Assembly (NCBI GenBank): GCA_016215465.1
Contig: JACRJT010000046.1
Location: 1 to 64,000, forward strand
Direction of reading: 5' to 3'
Source of the DNA: Nitrososphaerota archaeon
GTDB taxonomy: Archaea > Thermoproteota > Nitrososphaeria > Nitrososphaerales > Nitrosopumilaceae
Length of the DNA stretch: 64,000 bases
Within the stretch, counting starts at the first letter, position 1. Each line of letters starts with the position of its first letter. Of this stretch, positions 51,752 to 60,140 are shown piece after piece. Position numbers and translations under genes: made by a program. Below the pieces are notes generated by a model. The model saw only the letters and a list, made by a program, of their open reading frames with translations. It was not told where the DNA came from and did no database searches.

Positions 51752-51801
51752 TACCCCTACATTTATTCTGAAAATTATAATTTTATAAGTATGTAGGGGT
51801 A
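51752..51801 (+). promoter_or_regulatory. TATA box and 11-bp inverted repeat for Fic gene
   Basis: TACCCCTACAT (51752-51762) and ATGTAGGGGTA (51791-51801) form a perfect 11-bp inverted repeat with a 28-nt spacer. The spacer contains TTTTATAAG (51781-51789), a TATA box centred 26 nt before GTG 51811. An inverted repeat bracketing a TATA box is a typical operator, suggesting repression, possibly autoregulated. Confidence 0.55.
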
Positions 51802-51810
51802 ACTGATGCC

Positions 51811-52698
51811 GTGGTGCGGGTCAAGAAGCGGATACTCAAAGGAAAAGCCTACCATTACCTGGAGCACAGCATAAGAAAAGGCAGCCAAGTACACAAAAAG
51901 GAAGTCTATCTTGGTAGAAAAATTCCTTCAGACTTTGAAAAGATCAAAAAGAAATTTCTTGATGAGATCTATCGTGAGAAATGGTTTGTTGACATGGAGA
52001 AGATCAAGCAGAACTTTTCAAAGGAACGCAGGACGATGCCAAAATCTGCAAGAGAAAAAGAATTGCAGATTTTTTCAATCAAATTCACATATGATACGCA
52101 AAGAATAGAAGGCTCGACATTAACTTACAGGGAAACTGCAGATCTCTTGGAAAGGGGCATCACACCAAAAAACAAGTCCATAAGGGATGTAAAAGAGGCA
52201 GAGACACACCGGGATACCTTCTACGAAATTCTGAAAACTGAAAAAGAACTATCGTTGCAGACGGTGCTTGATTGGCACTGGAGTCTTTTCCATCTCACAA
52301 AACCTGACATTGCTGGAAAAATAAGAAAACACCCTGTGGACATTTCTGGAAGCAAAATTGTGCCACCATTACCAGTAAAAGTCCGTCCAATGTTGTCTGA
52401 CTTTTTCAAGTGGTATAACGCAAATAAAAAAACACTAAACCCCGTCGAACTTGCAGCTCTTGCACACCTGAAATTTGTGACAGTTCATCCATTTGCTGAT
52501 GGCAATGGGGGGATCTCGAGACTGATCACGAATTTTATCCTAAACAAGAAGGGCTATCCAATGCTGGACATTCCATATGGGGGAAGAAGCAGTTACTATA
52601 ATTCACTTGAGAGATCAAATGTGAAAAACGAAGATCGAATATTTCTCCAATGGTTGATGAAACGATACGTCAAAGAATACAAAAGATATCTCAGATAG
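51811..52698 (+). CDS. Fic-domain protein with altered catalytic motif
   Basis: The 295-residue protein has the Fic-family motif at residues 226-237: HPFADGNGGISR. Normally it is HxFx(D/E)GNGRxxR; here the first Arg is Gly234, while His226, Asp230 and Arg237 remain. An inhibitory-type helix motif TQRIEG (96-101, S/TxxxEG/N) precedes the core, as in class II Fic proteins. The N-terminal part (residues 1-60) is basic and may bind DNA. Fic proteins AMPylate targets; the Arg loss may lower or change activity. GTG 51811 is the start. Confidence 0.85.
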   Translation: MVRVKKRILKGKAYHYLEHSIRKGSQVHKKEVYLGRKIPSDFEKIKKKFLDEIYREKWFVDMEKIKQNFSKERRTMPKSAREKELQIFSIKFTYDTQRIEGSTLTYRETADLLERGITPKNKSIRDVKEAETHRDTFYEILKTEKELSLQTVLDWHWSLFHLTKPDIAGKIRKHPVDISGSKIVPPLPVKVRPMLSDFFKWYNANKKTLNPVELAALAHLKFVTVHPFADGNGGISRLITNFILNKKGYPMLDIPYGGRSSYYNSLERSNVKNEDRIFLQWLMKRYVKEYKRYLR

Positions 52699-52721
52699 AT
52701 TACTACGGTTTGTTCCGAATT

Positions 52722-53357
52722 TTAGGTGCACTTTGTCACAGAGTAGATTCTGTTCTCAAAGTTTGCAGTCTTGATTTCTAGTCTTGATTCTGCGTCTGTC
52801 TTTCTTGTCTTGGAAAGTCTTTCTAGTTCTACTAGGGAATCGCCCTTGAAGCCGACTGAGGTGCCAAAAATTGCGTCAGTTAGCATTGTGCCGTGGTCGC
52901 CTTTTTTGACATCGTCTATTATGCCGTAAAACTTGATTGCTTCTCTTTTTTGGACCGGGGTCCCTGTGGATTTGTTAAATGCGACTGCAATGTACATGCC
53001 GTTGTTTTTTACGGCAACTGGAACCTTGTGGTTTTTCCCAGATGCGCCGGGAATTGCCTCGTTAATCAGGATATCGCACTTGTGGTACATGCTGGACACA
53101 TAGGCGTAAAATCTGTAATCTGCAAACTTGCCTGTGACGTCACTTTCACAGTCAATGAAGATCTTGTGCAGCATTGTGAGTGCATGGTCGTTCATGCTTT
53201 GCAGCCTATCATCGAGCCTGCCTCTTTCTAGAAGATCGGAGCCGCACTCTTTGGCTATTTTTTTTAGAATAAAATCAGGAAGATTGTAATTTTTCAGTGC
53301 TGCAATAAACGCGCCTGCTTGCGAATTACCAAAAGCTGGAAAGCCCTTATTGACCAA
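52722..53357 (-). CDS. Protein of unknown function (211 aa)
   Basis: The 211-residue protein has no recognised domain. A central CDILINEAIPGASGKNHKVP stretch and a GMYIAVAF strand are the main structural features. It stands alone, convergent with the Fic gene and divergent from aconitase. The region before its start (about 53358-53543) is A/T-rich and holds the aconitase promoter. Codon usage fits a real gene. Confidence 0.55.
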   Translation of the reverse strand: MVNKGFPAFGNSQAGAFIAALKNYNLPDFILKKIAKECGSDLLERGRLDDRLQSMNDHALTMLHKIFIDCESDVTGKFADYRFYAYVSSMYHKCDILINEAIPGASGKNHKVPVAVKNNGMYIAVAFNKSTGTPVQKREAIKFYGIIDDVKKGDHGTMLTDAIFGTSVGFKGDSLVELERLSKTRKTDAESRLEIKTANFENRIYSVTKCT

Positions 53358-53543
53358 ACGCGCACCCCCAAGAAAGCAACAAATGAACCATAAATGATAC
53401 CATATATGATAAATGGTTTTTGGCTTATAACTGTTAGCAAAATTCGCAAAACCAAGCTAAAAAATTATTTTTGCACTTTCCAGATTTGGAATTGAAATGT
53501 CTGATACGATTTATAACTAATTATCGCCGCATCATATCTAACA

Positions 53544-55808
53544 ATGCAAATAGAAACTACTTCTGATTTGGTAAATATCGTTTATGAAAAATTAGAAAAA
53601 AACATTTCAAAATTTAGAAAGATTGTAAACCGACCTCTTACACTGAGCGAAAAAATTCTCATCGGACACTTTGCAGACGATCTGCACGAGCCAAAGCGCG
53701 GAGAAAGCTACGTGTTTTTGAATCCAGACCGAGTTGCCTTGCAGGATGTGACAGGACAGACAGTGATGCTCGAGTTCATGCAGGCAGGGCTACTCCAGGC
53801 AAAGCTGCCGACGACTGTCCACTGTGATCACTTGATTCAAGCCAGAGTTGATGCAGAATCTGACACAAAGGCTGCCATATACGAGAATAATGAGGTGTAC
53901 CAGTTTCTGGAATCTGCATCCAGAAAATATGGCGCGGGATTCTGGAAGCCAGGTGCTGGAATAATCCACCAGGTCGTTCTAGAAAACTATGCTTTTCCTG
54001 GAGGACTGATGATCGGAACTGACTCTCACACCCCAAATGCAGGAGGACTTGGGATGATTGCAGTGGGAGTAGGGGGGCTGGATGCTGCTGAAACCATGGC
54101 AGGAATGCCCTGGGAGATCCTGTATCCGAAAAGAATCGGCGTGTACCTGACTGGGTCGCTGAACGGATGGACCTCTCCTAAGGACATCATCTTGTATGTT
54201 GCGGGATCACTTACTGTATCCGGCGGGACTAACGCTATAATAGAATACTTTGGACCTGGTGCAAAAACAATTAGCTGCACAGGAAAGGCAACCATTACAA
54301 ACATGGGTGCAGAAATTGGCGCAACATGCTCCATATTCCCGTATGACTCCAAGATGGAGATGTACCTTAGGGCGACCAACCGCGGAGATATTGCCGATAT
54401 TGCAAACAAGCACACTGATATTTTGACTGAGGATCCCGATGTTGAGCAAAACCCTTCGAAATACTTTGACAAGGTAATTGAGATTAACCTGAGTACACTG
54501 GAACCATATCTGGTGGGGCCGCACACACCTGACCTGGCAAGGCCCATATCCAAACTAGCAGAGGATGTAAAGAAGAACAACTACATCGATGACATTTCCG
54601 TTGCGCTGATTGGCAGTTGTACAAACTCCTCATACGAGGACATGTCTCGCGCATCAAGTGTTGCAAAGCAGGCAAAGGACAGGGGAATAAAGGCAAAGAT
54701 TCCGTTACTGGTGACACCTGGCTCTGAGCAGGTGCGAGCTACAATAGAGCGCGACGGGCAGATGGAAATGCTAAAGGAAATAGGAGCTACCGTTCTTGCA
54801 AACGCATGCGGTCCGTGCATCGGGCAATGGAACAGACCCGAGATGAAAAAAGACGAGCCAAACACCATAGTGACATCGTTTAACAGAAACTTTCCTGGGC
54901 GAAACGACGGAAAAAGAAACACGATGAATTTCATCGGCAGCCCTGAGCTGATCATTGCATTATCATTGGGCGGAAGCTTGTCGTTTAATCCACTAAAAGA
55001 TGAACTGACTGCAAAGGACGGAACAAAGTTCAAGCTCACTCCACCTGAGATTGCACCAGAGGTACCGAAAGATGGATTCAAGCTTGGAAAGGACGTCTAT
55101 GTTTCACCTGCAAATAATCCTGATTCAGTTGAGGTTCTCATAAACCCAAACAGCACAAGACTGCAAAAGCTAGAACCATTCCCAAAGTGGGACGGAAAGG
55201 ATTACCTCTCCATGCCAGTAATGGTAAAGGCAAAGGGGAAATGTACTACTGATCACATTTCTCCAGCCGGACCTTGGTTGATGTTCCGGGGACACTTGGA
55301 TAAGCTAAGTGACAATTTGCTTTTGGGTGCGGTAAACGCGTTCTCAGGCGAGGTAGGAAAAGGAAAGAACGCACTGACTGGTATGGTAGAGTCATTCCCA
55401 AGTATAGCGCGACAGTACAAGGCAAAGAATCTGAGATGGGTCATTATCGGCGATAACAACTATGGGGAGGGAAGCAGCAGGGAACACGCAGCACTCACCC
55501 CCAGATTTTTGGGATGCGGCGCAGTGATTGCAAAGTCATTTGCAAGAATACATGAGACAAACCTCAAAAAGCAAGGATTGCTCGCGCTGACGTTTTCAAA
55601 TCCATCAGACTATGAGAAAATTCAGGAATCTGACAGACTGAGTCTAGTGGAACTAGACAAGTTGCAGCAGGGAAAGCCAGTCAAGTGTGTAATAACACAT
55701 GCGGATGACTCCACAGAAGAGATTTTGCTTTTGCACTCTTACAATGCTGCCCAAATAGAGTGGTTCAGGGAAGGCTCTGCACTCAACGTCTTGAGATCAA
55801 AGAAATAG
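53544..55808 (+). CDS. acnA: Aconitate hydratase
   Basis: The 754-residue protein is a mitochondrial-type aconitase that interconverts citrate and isocitrate with a 4Fe-4S cluster. Cluster Cys are in IGSCTNSSYED and ACGPCIGQW (three Cys). The C-terminal swivel domain has GKCTTDHISPAGPW and GSSREHAALTPRFLG. It serves the TCA cycle or biosynthesis of glutamate in the cytoplasm. It is monocistronic and starts after an A/T-rich region. Identity is secure. Confidence 0.97.
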   Translation: MQIETTSDLVNIVYEKLEKNISKFRKIVNRPLTLSEKILIGHFADDLHEPKRGESYVFLNPDRVALQDVTGQTVMLEFMQAGLLQAKLPTTVHCDHLIQARVDAESDTKAAIYENNEVYQFLESASRKYGAGFWKPGAGIIHQVVLENYAFPGGLMIGTDSHTPNAGGLGMIAVGVGGLDAAETMAGMPWEILYPKRIGVYLTGSLNGWTSPKDIILYVAGSLTVSGGTNAIIEYFGPGAKTISCTGKATITNMGAEIGATCSIFPYDSKMEMYLRATNRGDIADIANKHTDILTEDPDVEQNPSKYFDKVIEINLSTLEPYLVGPHTPDLARPISKLAEDVKKNNYIDDISVALIGSCTNSSYEDMSRASSVAKQAKDRGIKAKIPLLVTPGSEQVRATIERDGQMEMLKEIGATVLANACGPCIGQWNRPEMKKDEPNTIVTSFNRNFPGRNDGKRNTMNFIGSPELIIALSLGGSLSFNPLKDELTAKDGTKFKLTPPEIAPEVPKDGFKLGKDVYVSPANNPDSVEVLINPNSTRLQKLEPFPKWDGKDYLSMPVMVKAKGKCTTDHISPAGPWLMFRGHLDKLSDNLLLGAVNAFSGEVGKGKNALTGMVESFPSIARQYKAKNLRWVIIGDNNYGEGSSREHAALTPRFLGCGAVIAKSFARIHETNLKKQGLLALTFSNPSDYEKIQESDRLSLVELDKLQQGKPVKCVITHADDSTEEILLLHSYNAAQIEWFREGSALNVLRSKK

Positions 55809-55879
55809 CACAAATCCTCGTTTCTCAAACTCATATGTGATGTAAACTATTTATCTACAATTGTATACATATTATATAC

Positions 55880-56473
55880 ATGCTAGAGAGGCTGTTCACG
55901 TCAAAGACTAGAGTCAAACTACTATCCGAAATGCTTCTGAACTCTGACAGAGAATACCACATACGCGAGCTTTCGAGAATCATTGACATTTCGCCAATCT
56001 ATGTCCAAAAGGAGCTAAAAAACCTCCAATCCTTGGGACTGTTGACTAGCAGAAAACAAGGCAACATGGTTCTGTACTCACTTGACAAGTATTCCACCAT
56101 ATCAGACGATCTGAAAAGAATATTTCTAAAAACCGATCTAGTGGGTACTGAGATTCTCAAAAGTCTTGACAAATCAAAGATCCAGTTTGCCCTCATATAC
56201 GGCTCGTTTGCAAAGGGCGTAGATACTACAAAGAGCGACATTGACCTACTTGTGATAGGGGATGTATATGAAGACGTCTTGCTAAAGTCAGTATCTAAAG
56301 CAGAAGGCAAAGTTGGACGGGAAATAAGCTATGTCCTTTGGACGCCAAAAGAGTTTGCACAAAAGGCAAGGCAAAAAATTCCACTGCTGCTGGAAATCTT
56401 AAAGACTGATGTTGTCATGATAATTGGTGAGCAGCGTGAACTTAAGCGATTTATTAAAAAAGAATCTGGTTGA
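55880..56473 (+). CDS. HTH plus MNT nucleotidyltransferase protein
   Basis: The 197-residue protein has an N-terminal winged helix (residues 5-75, HIRELSRIIDISPIYVQKEL) and an MNT-type nucleotidyltransferase domain with YGSFAKGVDTTKSDIDLLV (GS...DxD). MNT proteins often act as the antitoxin partner of HEPN toxins, AMPylating them. Here the HEPN gene directly downstream is decayed. The HTH fusion suggests autoregulation. TTTATCTACAATTG lies upstream of the ATG. Confidence 0.83.
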   Translation: MLERLFTSKTRVKLLSEMLLNSDREYHIRELSRIIDISPIYVQKELKNLQSLGLLTSRKQGNMVLYSLDKYSTISDDLKRIFLKTDLVGTEILKSLDKSKIQFALIYGSFAKGVDTTKSDIDLLVIGDVYEDVLLKSVSKAEGKVGREISYVLWTPKEFAQKARQKIPLLLEILKTDVVMIIGEQRELKRFIKKESG

Positions 56474-56866
56474 GAAGTTCTAATCTGATTCCTCCCAAAT
56501 AAAAAACGAGCTGGAAATTGCAAAAAATGATTTGGTGCTGCAAAAAAGATGCTCACAATACAGGAATGGGGATGAGCTCACAATGCTGCGTATAATGCAA
56601 TGCTTCAGGCAGAACGTGCACTGATGTTTGCAAAAGGGTACTGACCAAAAACACAAGAGCACCATCTGGCAGTTGTCTCGTTTATGGAGGCTGTCTATTT
56701 GGTAAAATTCTCAGAAGACTTGGTAAAATCGTTCTCAAAGGCAAGGCTGCGCAGAAATGAATCCCTGTATGACTGTGCAGGCATAATATCTGAAAAACAG
56801 GCAAGGAATCTAGTTGACAAGGCAGAATCCTTTGTGGATACCGCTAAAGAACTACTCAAAATGTAA
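56471..56866 (+). pseudogene. Decayed HEPN-domain protein gene
   Basis: Two frames together rebuild a HEPN protein: NELEIAKNDLVLQKR in one, then, after a frameshift near 56550-56585, AAYNAMLQAERALMFAKGY, a TGA stop at about 56642, PKTQEHHLAVVSFMEAVYLV and an end ..VDTAKELLKM at 56866. The sequence is a typical HEPN helical bundle with the YxAAYNAMLQAERALM core. It lies immediately after the MNT gene, the usual arrangement. At least one frameshift and one stop make it nonfunctional unless a sequence error is involved. Confidence 0.75.
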
Positions 56867-56971
56867 TTTTACAATTTTACACTTGATTTTTTAAATAATT
56901 TTCTAGTTTTCTGACTCTATACTATCTATTTTCCTAATTGGGTAATCTCTCCTGTGTGCAAAAAATAGACG

Positions 56972-57119
56972 TGGGGCCGACCGGAGTTGAACCGGCGATC
57001 TACAGGTCACTGCAGCTCCAAACTCACATCATCTCGTGTTATCAGTTTGGATTTTTTACTTCTGGAGCCTTTAGCGATGACTAAATCATAGTCGCCCTAC
57101 CAGGCTAGGCTACGACCCC
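56972..57119 (-). tRNA. tRNA-Trp (anticodon CCA) with two introns
   Basis: Minus-strand cloverleaf: acceptor GGGGTCG with CGGCCCC, discriminator A, anticodon loop CTCCAG-A with anticodon CCA. Intron 1, 57071-57090 (20 nt), lies inside the anticodon stem between positions 28 and 29; its bulge-helix-bulge is GGCG/CGCT with inner helix ATGA/TCAT, and joining AC to AGG restores the stem ACAGG/CCTGT. Intron 2, 57008-57061 (54 nt), is at the usual 37/38 site and contains an 8-bp stem TCCAAACT/AGTTTGGA. Its central BHB helix has one mismatch, so its exact ends are less certain. Mature length is 74 nt. Confidence 0.88.
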
Positions 57120-57209
57120 ACAAATGAGAAAAACAGGGGCTTGGATTTATTCTCTGTGTTGGATCTCAAAGAAACTAGATTTATTATCGAATCAAAGGGG
57201 AATGGTGTA

Positions 57210-57740
57210 ATGGCAAAGCCGCTCATACTCATTATCGCAGCAGTTCCCATAGTTTTTGCAGCTATGATTGCCATACCGATGATCATAAATCCGCAGATTC
57301 CGTTCAGTGCTACCAATTCAGATGACAGAATTTCAATTGAATTAACCAGATATGATTTGAAAAAAGTTTCATTTGGATTGACTGACAGGCTGACTCCGAT
57401 AAAATCTGAAATCCTGACCATATCAAACGAGGGAAACGTCAGGTATCTGGTGACTGAGAACGAGCATCCACTGCCTGAGAAAACCATGACTCTTCAGAAA
57501 GACGAGGTGAAAAAACTAACTGCCATGATAAAGGAGACTGGCTTTATGAGCATCCCAATTGACTCCATACCTGCCGACGAGTCCGTATCAGAGTACACGA
57601 AATTTTCACTAAAGGTTACTCTGAATGGAAACACAAAACAGATCCAGTGGTCAGAGGGAAACGCAACATCCACTTTTGTCCCACCAATTATCACGATGGT
57701 GGAATCCGAGCTTGAACGAGTCATTGAAAAATTCAACTAG
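57210..57740 (+). CDS. Membrane-anchored protein of unknown function (176 aa)
   Basis: ATG 57210 (MAKPLILIIAAVPIVFAAMI) begins a protein with one N-terminal membrane helix and a beta-rich extracytoplasmic domain (DDRISIELTRYDLKKVSFGL, SEYTKFSLKVTLNGNTKQI). A GATTTATTATC element lies about 26 nt upstream; the frame from 57141 would extend into it. No family is recognised. It is downstream of the tRNA-Trp gene, divergently. Confidence 0.6.
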   Translation: MAKPLILIIAAVPIVFAAMIAIPMIINPQIPFSATNSDDRISIELTRYDLKKVSFGLTDRLTPIKSEILTISNEGNVRYLVTENEHPLPEKTMTLQKDEVKKLTAMIKETGFMSIPIDSIPADESVSEYTKFSLKVTLNGNTKQIQWSEGNATSTFVPPIITMVESELERVIEKFN

Positions 57741-57800
57741 CCATAGATTTGAGAGCCATATGCTGACATACATGTACGATTGCGTAACCTAGTGTGACAA

Positions 57801-57833
57801 GTTTTTAATAACTGATGTGCCATATATGACACA
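57801..57833 (+). promoter_or_regulatory. Promoter and palindrome of PemK toxin-antitoxin operon
   Basis: TTTTTAATAAC at 57801-57811 is centred about 27 nt before ATG 57833. Between it and the start, TGTGCCATATATGACACA (57816-57833) is an 18-bp palindrome with one mismatched pair. It sits where a repressor, probably the antitoxin or toxin-antitoxin complex, would block transcription. Confidence 0.55.
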
Positions 57834-57955
57834 TGAGTACAACAACAAAGATTCGAAAGACATCCGTCTCTTTAGGTATTCCAGAAAATGAACCAATTGA
57901 AGAAGCTGAAAAATCATTGGATCTTTTAACACAGACCGTTATGAAAGACCAGTAG
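57833..57955 (+). CDS. Putative antitoxin of a PemK-type toxin (40 aa)
   Basis: The 40-residue protein (start STTTKIRKTSVSLGIPENEP) begins with a strand-like KTSVSLGIP segment as in ribbon-helix-helix or AbrB-like antitoxins and has an acidic tail. Its stop is 1 bp before the start of a PemK/MazF-like gene, so the two form a bicistronic unit. It is very short and would not be called by ordinary methods. The operator-like palindrome overlaps its start. Confidence 0.65.
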   Translation: MSTTTKIRKTSVSLGIPENEPIEEAEKSLDLLTQTVMKDQ

Positions 57956-57956
57956 A

Positions 57957-58313
57957 TTGGTATCTAAATTTGACATATTTTCTCGTGATATCGTTATAGC
58001 GGTACCGGATTATACCGATCAATCAGAACAAAAACCTAGACCGTTGATCATAATCTCAAAATCACTGTTCCATCAAAATAGCGGTTTCTTTGTTTGTGTC
58101 GGAATAACGACTAATCAGAAACCAGACCCATATCTAATACCAATAAAACCGCAACATGTTGAGGATGTAGAATTAAAAGAGAAATCTCAAGTTATGTGTA
58201 AAAGAATAGTCACGGTTAGATCTGATAAAATCACCAAGAGGATAGCCAAGATTACACCGGAATTTTATGCAATAATTATCAAAAAAATCAAAGACGAGAT
58301 ATTGGAATTATGA
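57957..58313 (+). CDS. PemK/MazF-family toxin
   Basis: The 118-residue protein has KPRPLIIISKSLFHQNSGFF (the PemK R-P-x-hydrophobic signature) and FVCVGITTNQ, followed by LIPIKPQHVEDVELKEKSQV, typical of MazF-fold ribonucleases that cut mRNA. It starts at TTG 57957. The upstream 40-residue gene is its likely antitoxin. It lies between tRNA-Trp and pdxS. It is a small self-contained toxin-antitoxin module. Confidence 0.83.
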   Translation: MVSKFDIFSRDIVIAVPDYTDQSEQKPRPLIIISKSLFHQNSGFFVCVGITTNQKPDPYLIPIKPQHVEDVELKEKSQVMCKRIVTVRSDKITKRIAKITPEFYAIIIKKIKDEILEL

Positions 58314-58427
58314 TCTATTTCCATCAGTGCCTAAAATTAACGGTGCGATCAACCGAGTCGTATTTTTGAAAAATTCAACTAGGAATTTGATGGGTTATTA
58401 TAAATATGCAAATCGCGACTAGTCCTT

Positions 58428-59393
58428 ATGATTCCGCTCTCTGGCAACCTTGATTCGGCAAAGGGAAAGGTCAGCGAAAAGGTAGGACCTGTTTCCATTA
58501 CGCGCGGCACATCCACTCTGAAAAGGGGATTTGCGCACATGCTAAAAAACGGAGTAGTAATGGATGTCACTACTGTGGAGCAGGCTGTAATTGCAGAGGA
58601 AGCCGGTGCAGTATCTGTAATGGTTTTGGACAAGCTTCCGTCTGATGTCAGAAAGGCAGGAGGCGTTGCAAGGACTGCAAGCATTAGGGTCATCGAGGAG
58701 ATAATGGATGCAGTAACCATACCTGTGATGGCAAAGTGCAGAATAGGCCATGTGTATGAGGCCAAGGTTTTGGAAGAGGCAAACGTTGACATGATTGACG
58801 AGTCCGAAGTGTTGACGCCAGCTGACGAGTTGCGTCACATTTGGAAATGGGATTACACCACTCCGTTTGTAAATGGTGCTCGTTCCCTAGCTGAGGCACT
58901 ACGAAGAATCGAGGAGGGTGCCGCAATGATAAGGACCAAAGGCGAGCCTGGAACTGGAAATGTTGCAGAGGCCATCACACACATCAAAAAAGTAAATGAC
59001 GAATTGCGATTAATAAAATCAATTTATGATTCTGGGGACAACCAGGACTTGATTAGAATGGCACGGGAATTCAAAGTATCATACGAACTGGTAGAGCAGA
59101 CTGCCAAATTAGGTAGGTTGCCTGTGGTTAATTTTGCAGCAGGCGGAATTGCAACACCTGCTGATGCAGCATATCTGATGTCTTTAGGATGTGATGGAAT
59201 CTTTGTCGGCTCTGGAATATTCAAGGCAGAGGATGCAAAAGAAAGGGCACGTGCTGTTGTTTTGGCTACCACCTTCTGGGAGGATGCTGACAAGGTAAAG
59301 GAAGCTCAAAGAATGATTGATGAGCGCCAGTCGATGCTTGGACTAGATGTAAAGAATTTGGAACTGAAAATGCAAGAGCGGGGAACTGCATGA
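58428..59393 (+). CDS. pdxS: Pyridoxal 5'-phosphate synthase, lyase subunit
   Basis: PdxS makes pyridoxal 5-phosphate from ribose 5-P, glyceraldehyde 3-P and ammonia delivered by PdxT. The 321-residue TIM barrel has [29 protein letters not shown] and [14 protein letters not shown] with the Schiff-base Lys, [15 protein letters not shown] with the second Lys and [16 protein letters not shown]-type phosphate loop (here [16 protein letters not shown]). The gene overlaps pdxT by 4 nt. The stop-start overlap implies equimolar expression. Confidence 0.97.
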   Translation: MIPLSGNLDSAKGKVSEKVGPVSITRGTSTLKRGFAHMLKNGVVMDVTTVEQAVIAEEAGAVSVMVLDKLPSDVRKAGGVARTASIRVIEEIMDAVTIPVMAKCRIGHVYEAKVLEEANVDMIDESEVLTPADELRHIWKWDYTTPFVNGARSLAEALRRIEEGAAMIRTKGEPGTGNVAEAITHIKKVNDELRLIKSIYDSGDNQDLIRMAREFKVSYELVEQTAKLGRLPVVNFAAGGIATPADAAYLMSLGCDGIFVGSGIFKAEDAKERARAVVLATTFWEDADKVKEAQRMIDERQSMLGLDVKNLELKMQERGTA

Positions 59394-60007
59394 GCGTTAG
59401 TATAGGAGTTTTAGGATTGCAGGGCGATGTGGCTGAGAATATAGTTGCTACTAGGACTGCGCTTGGGACCCTTGGAATCAAGGGAACAGTAAAGCAGGTA
59501 AAGACACCTGACGAGATTTCTGCACTTGATGGATTGATCATTCCAGGTGGGGAGAGCACAATGATGGGGCAAATGTCACTTGTAAATGGCGCACTCAAAG
59601 TGATTAAAGAGAAAATTCAAGCAGGAATGCCTGTCTTTGGGATTTGTGCTGGACTGATTTTGTTATCAAAAAATGCCAAGGACAGAGTCGTTGGAAAGAT
59701 GGACCAGCCGCTCTTGAACCTGCTTGATGTTAGGGTAGAGAGGAATGCTTTTGGCCGCCAAAAGGATTCCTTTGAGGCAGAAATCTCTGCTGATTCCATT
59801 GGCATTCCAAAAACAAAGGGCGTGTTCATTCGCGCACCGTCCATAGAAGACATGGGGAAAGATGTGCAGATAGTATCAAAGTTCAATGAAAAAGTAGTTG
59901 CAGTAAAGCAGGGAACCATTTTAGCAGTTTCATTTCATCCTGAACTGACACATGATGTATCAATGCACAAGCACTTTGTTAGCATGATAACACCAAAGAA
60001 AAAATAA
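59390..60007 (+). CDS. pdxT: Pyridoxal 5'-phosphate synthase, glutaminase subunit
   Basis: The 205-residue class I glutamine amidotransferase supplies ammonia to PdxS. It has [13 protein letters not shown], the catalytic Cys in [11 protein letters not shown] and the His-Glu pair in SFHPELTHD. It starts inside the pdxS end (ATGA overlap). Length is normal. The two genes form the only PLP locus in the window. Confidence 0.96.
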   Translation: MSVSIGVLGLQGDVAENIVATRTALGTLGIKGTVKQVKTPDEISALDGLIIPGGESTMMGQMSLVNGALKVIKEKIQAGMPVFGICAGLILLSKNAKDRVVGKMDQPLLNLLDVRVERNAFGRQKDSFEAEISADSIGIPKTKGVFIRAPSIEDMGKDVQIVSKFNEKVVAVKQGTILAVSFHPELTHDVSMHKHFVSMITPKKK

Positions 60008-60140
60008 CTTGGTTCAAAACCCACCCCGGCATTGAACAAAGTCTTTGGGGTTCAAATTGAATTTAGTATAACGCTGTCGATAATCAAATCTAATTCTAAT
60101 AAAGAAATTTTAATAAACATATTTTTGGTCAGTATTAAGT

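Noticed and set aside
57141-57209. N-terminal extension of the membrane-anchored protein at 57210
   Set aside because: The extension crosses the TATA box placed 26 nt before ATG 57210 and would hide the N-terminal membrane helix.
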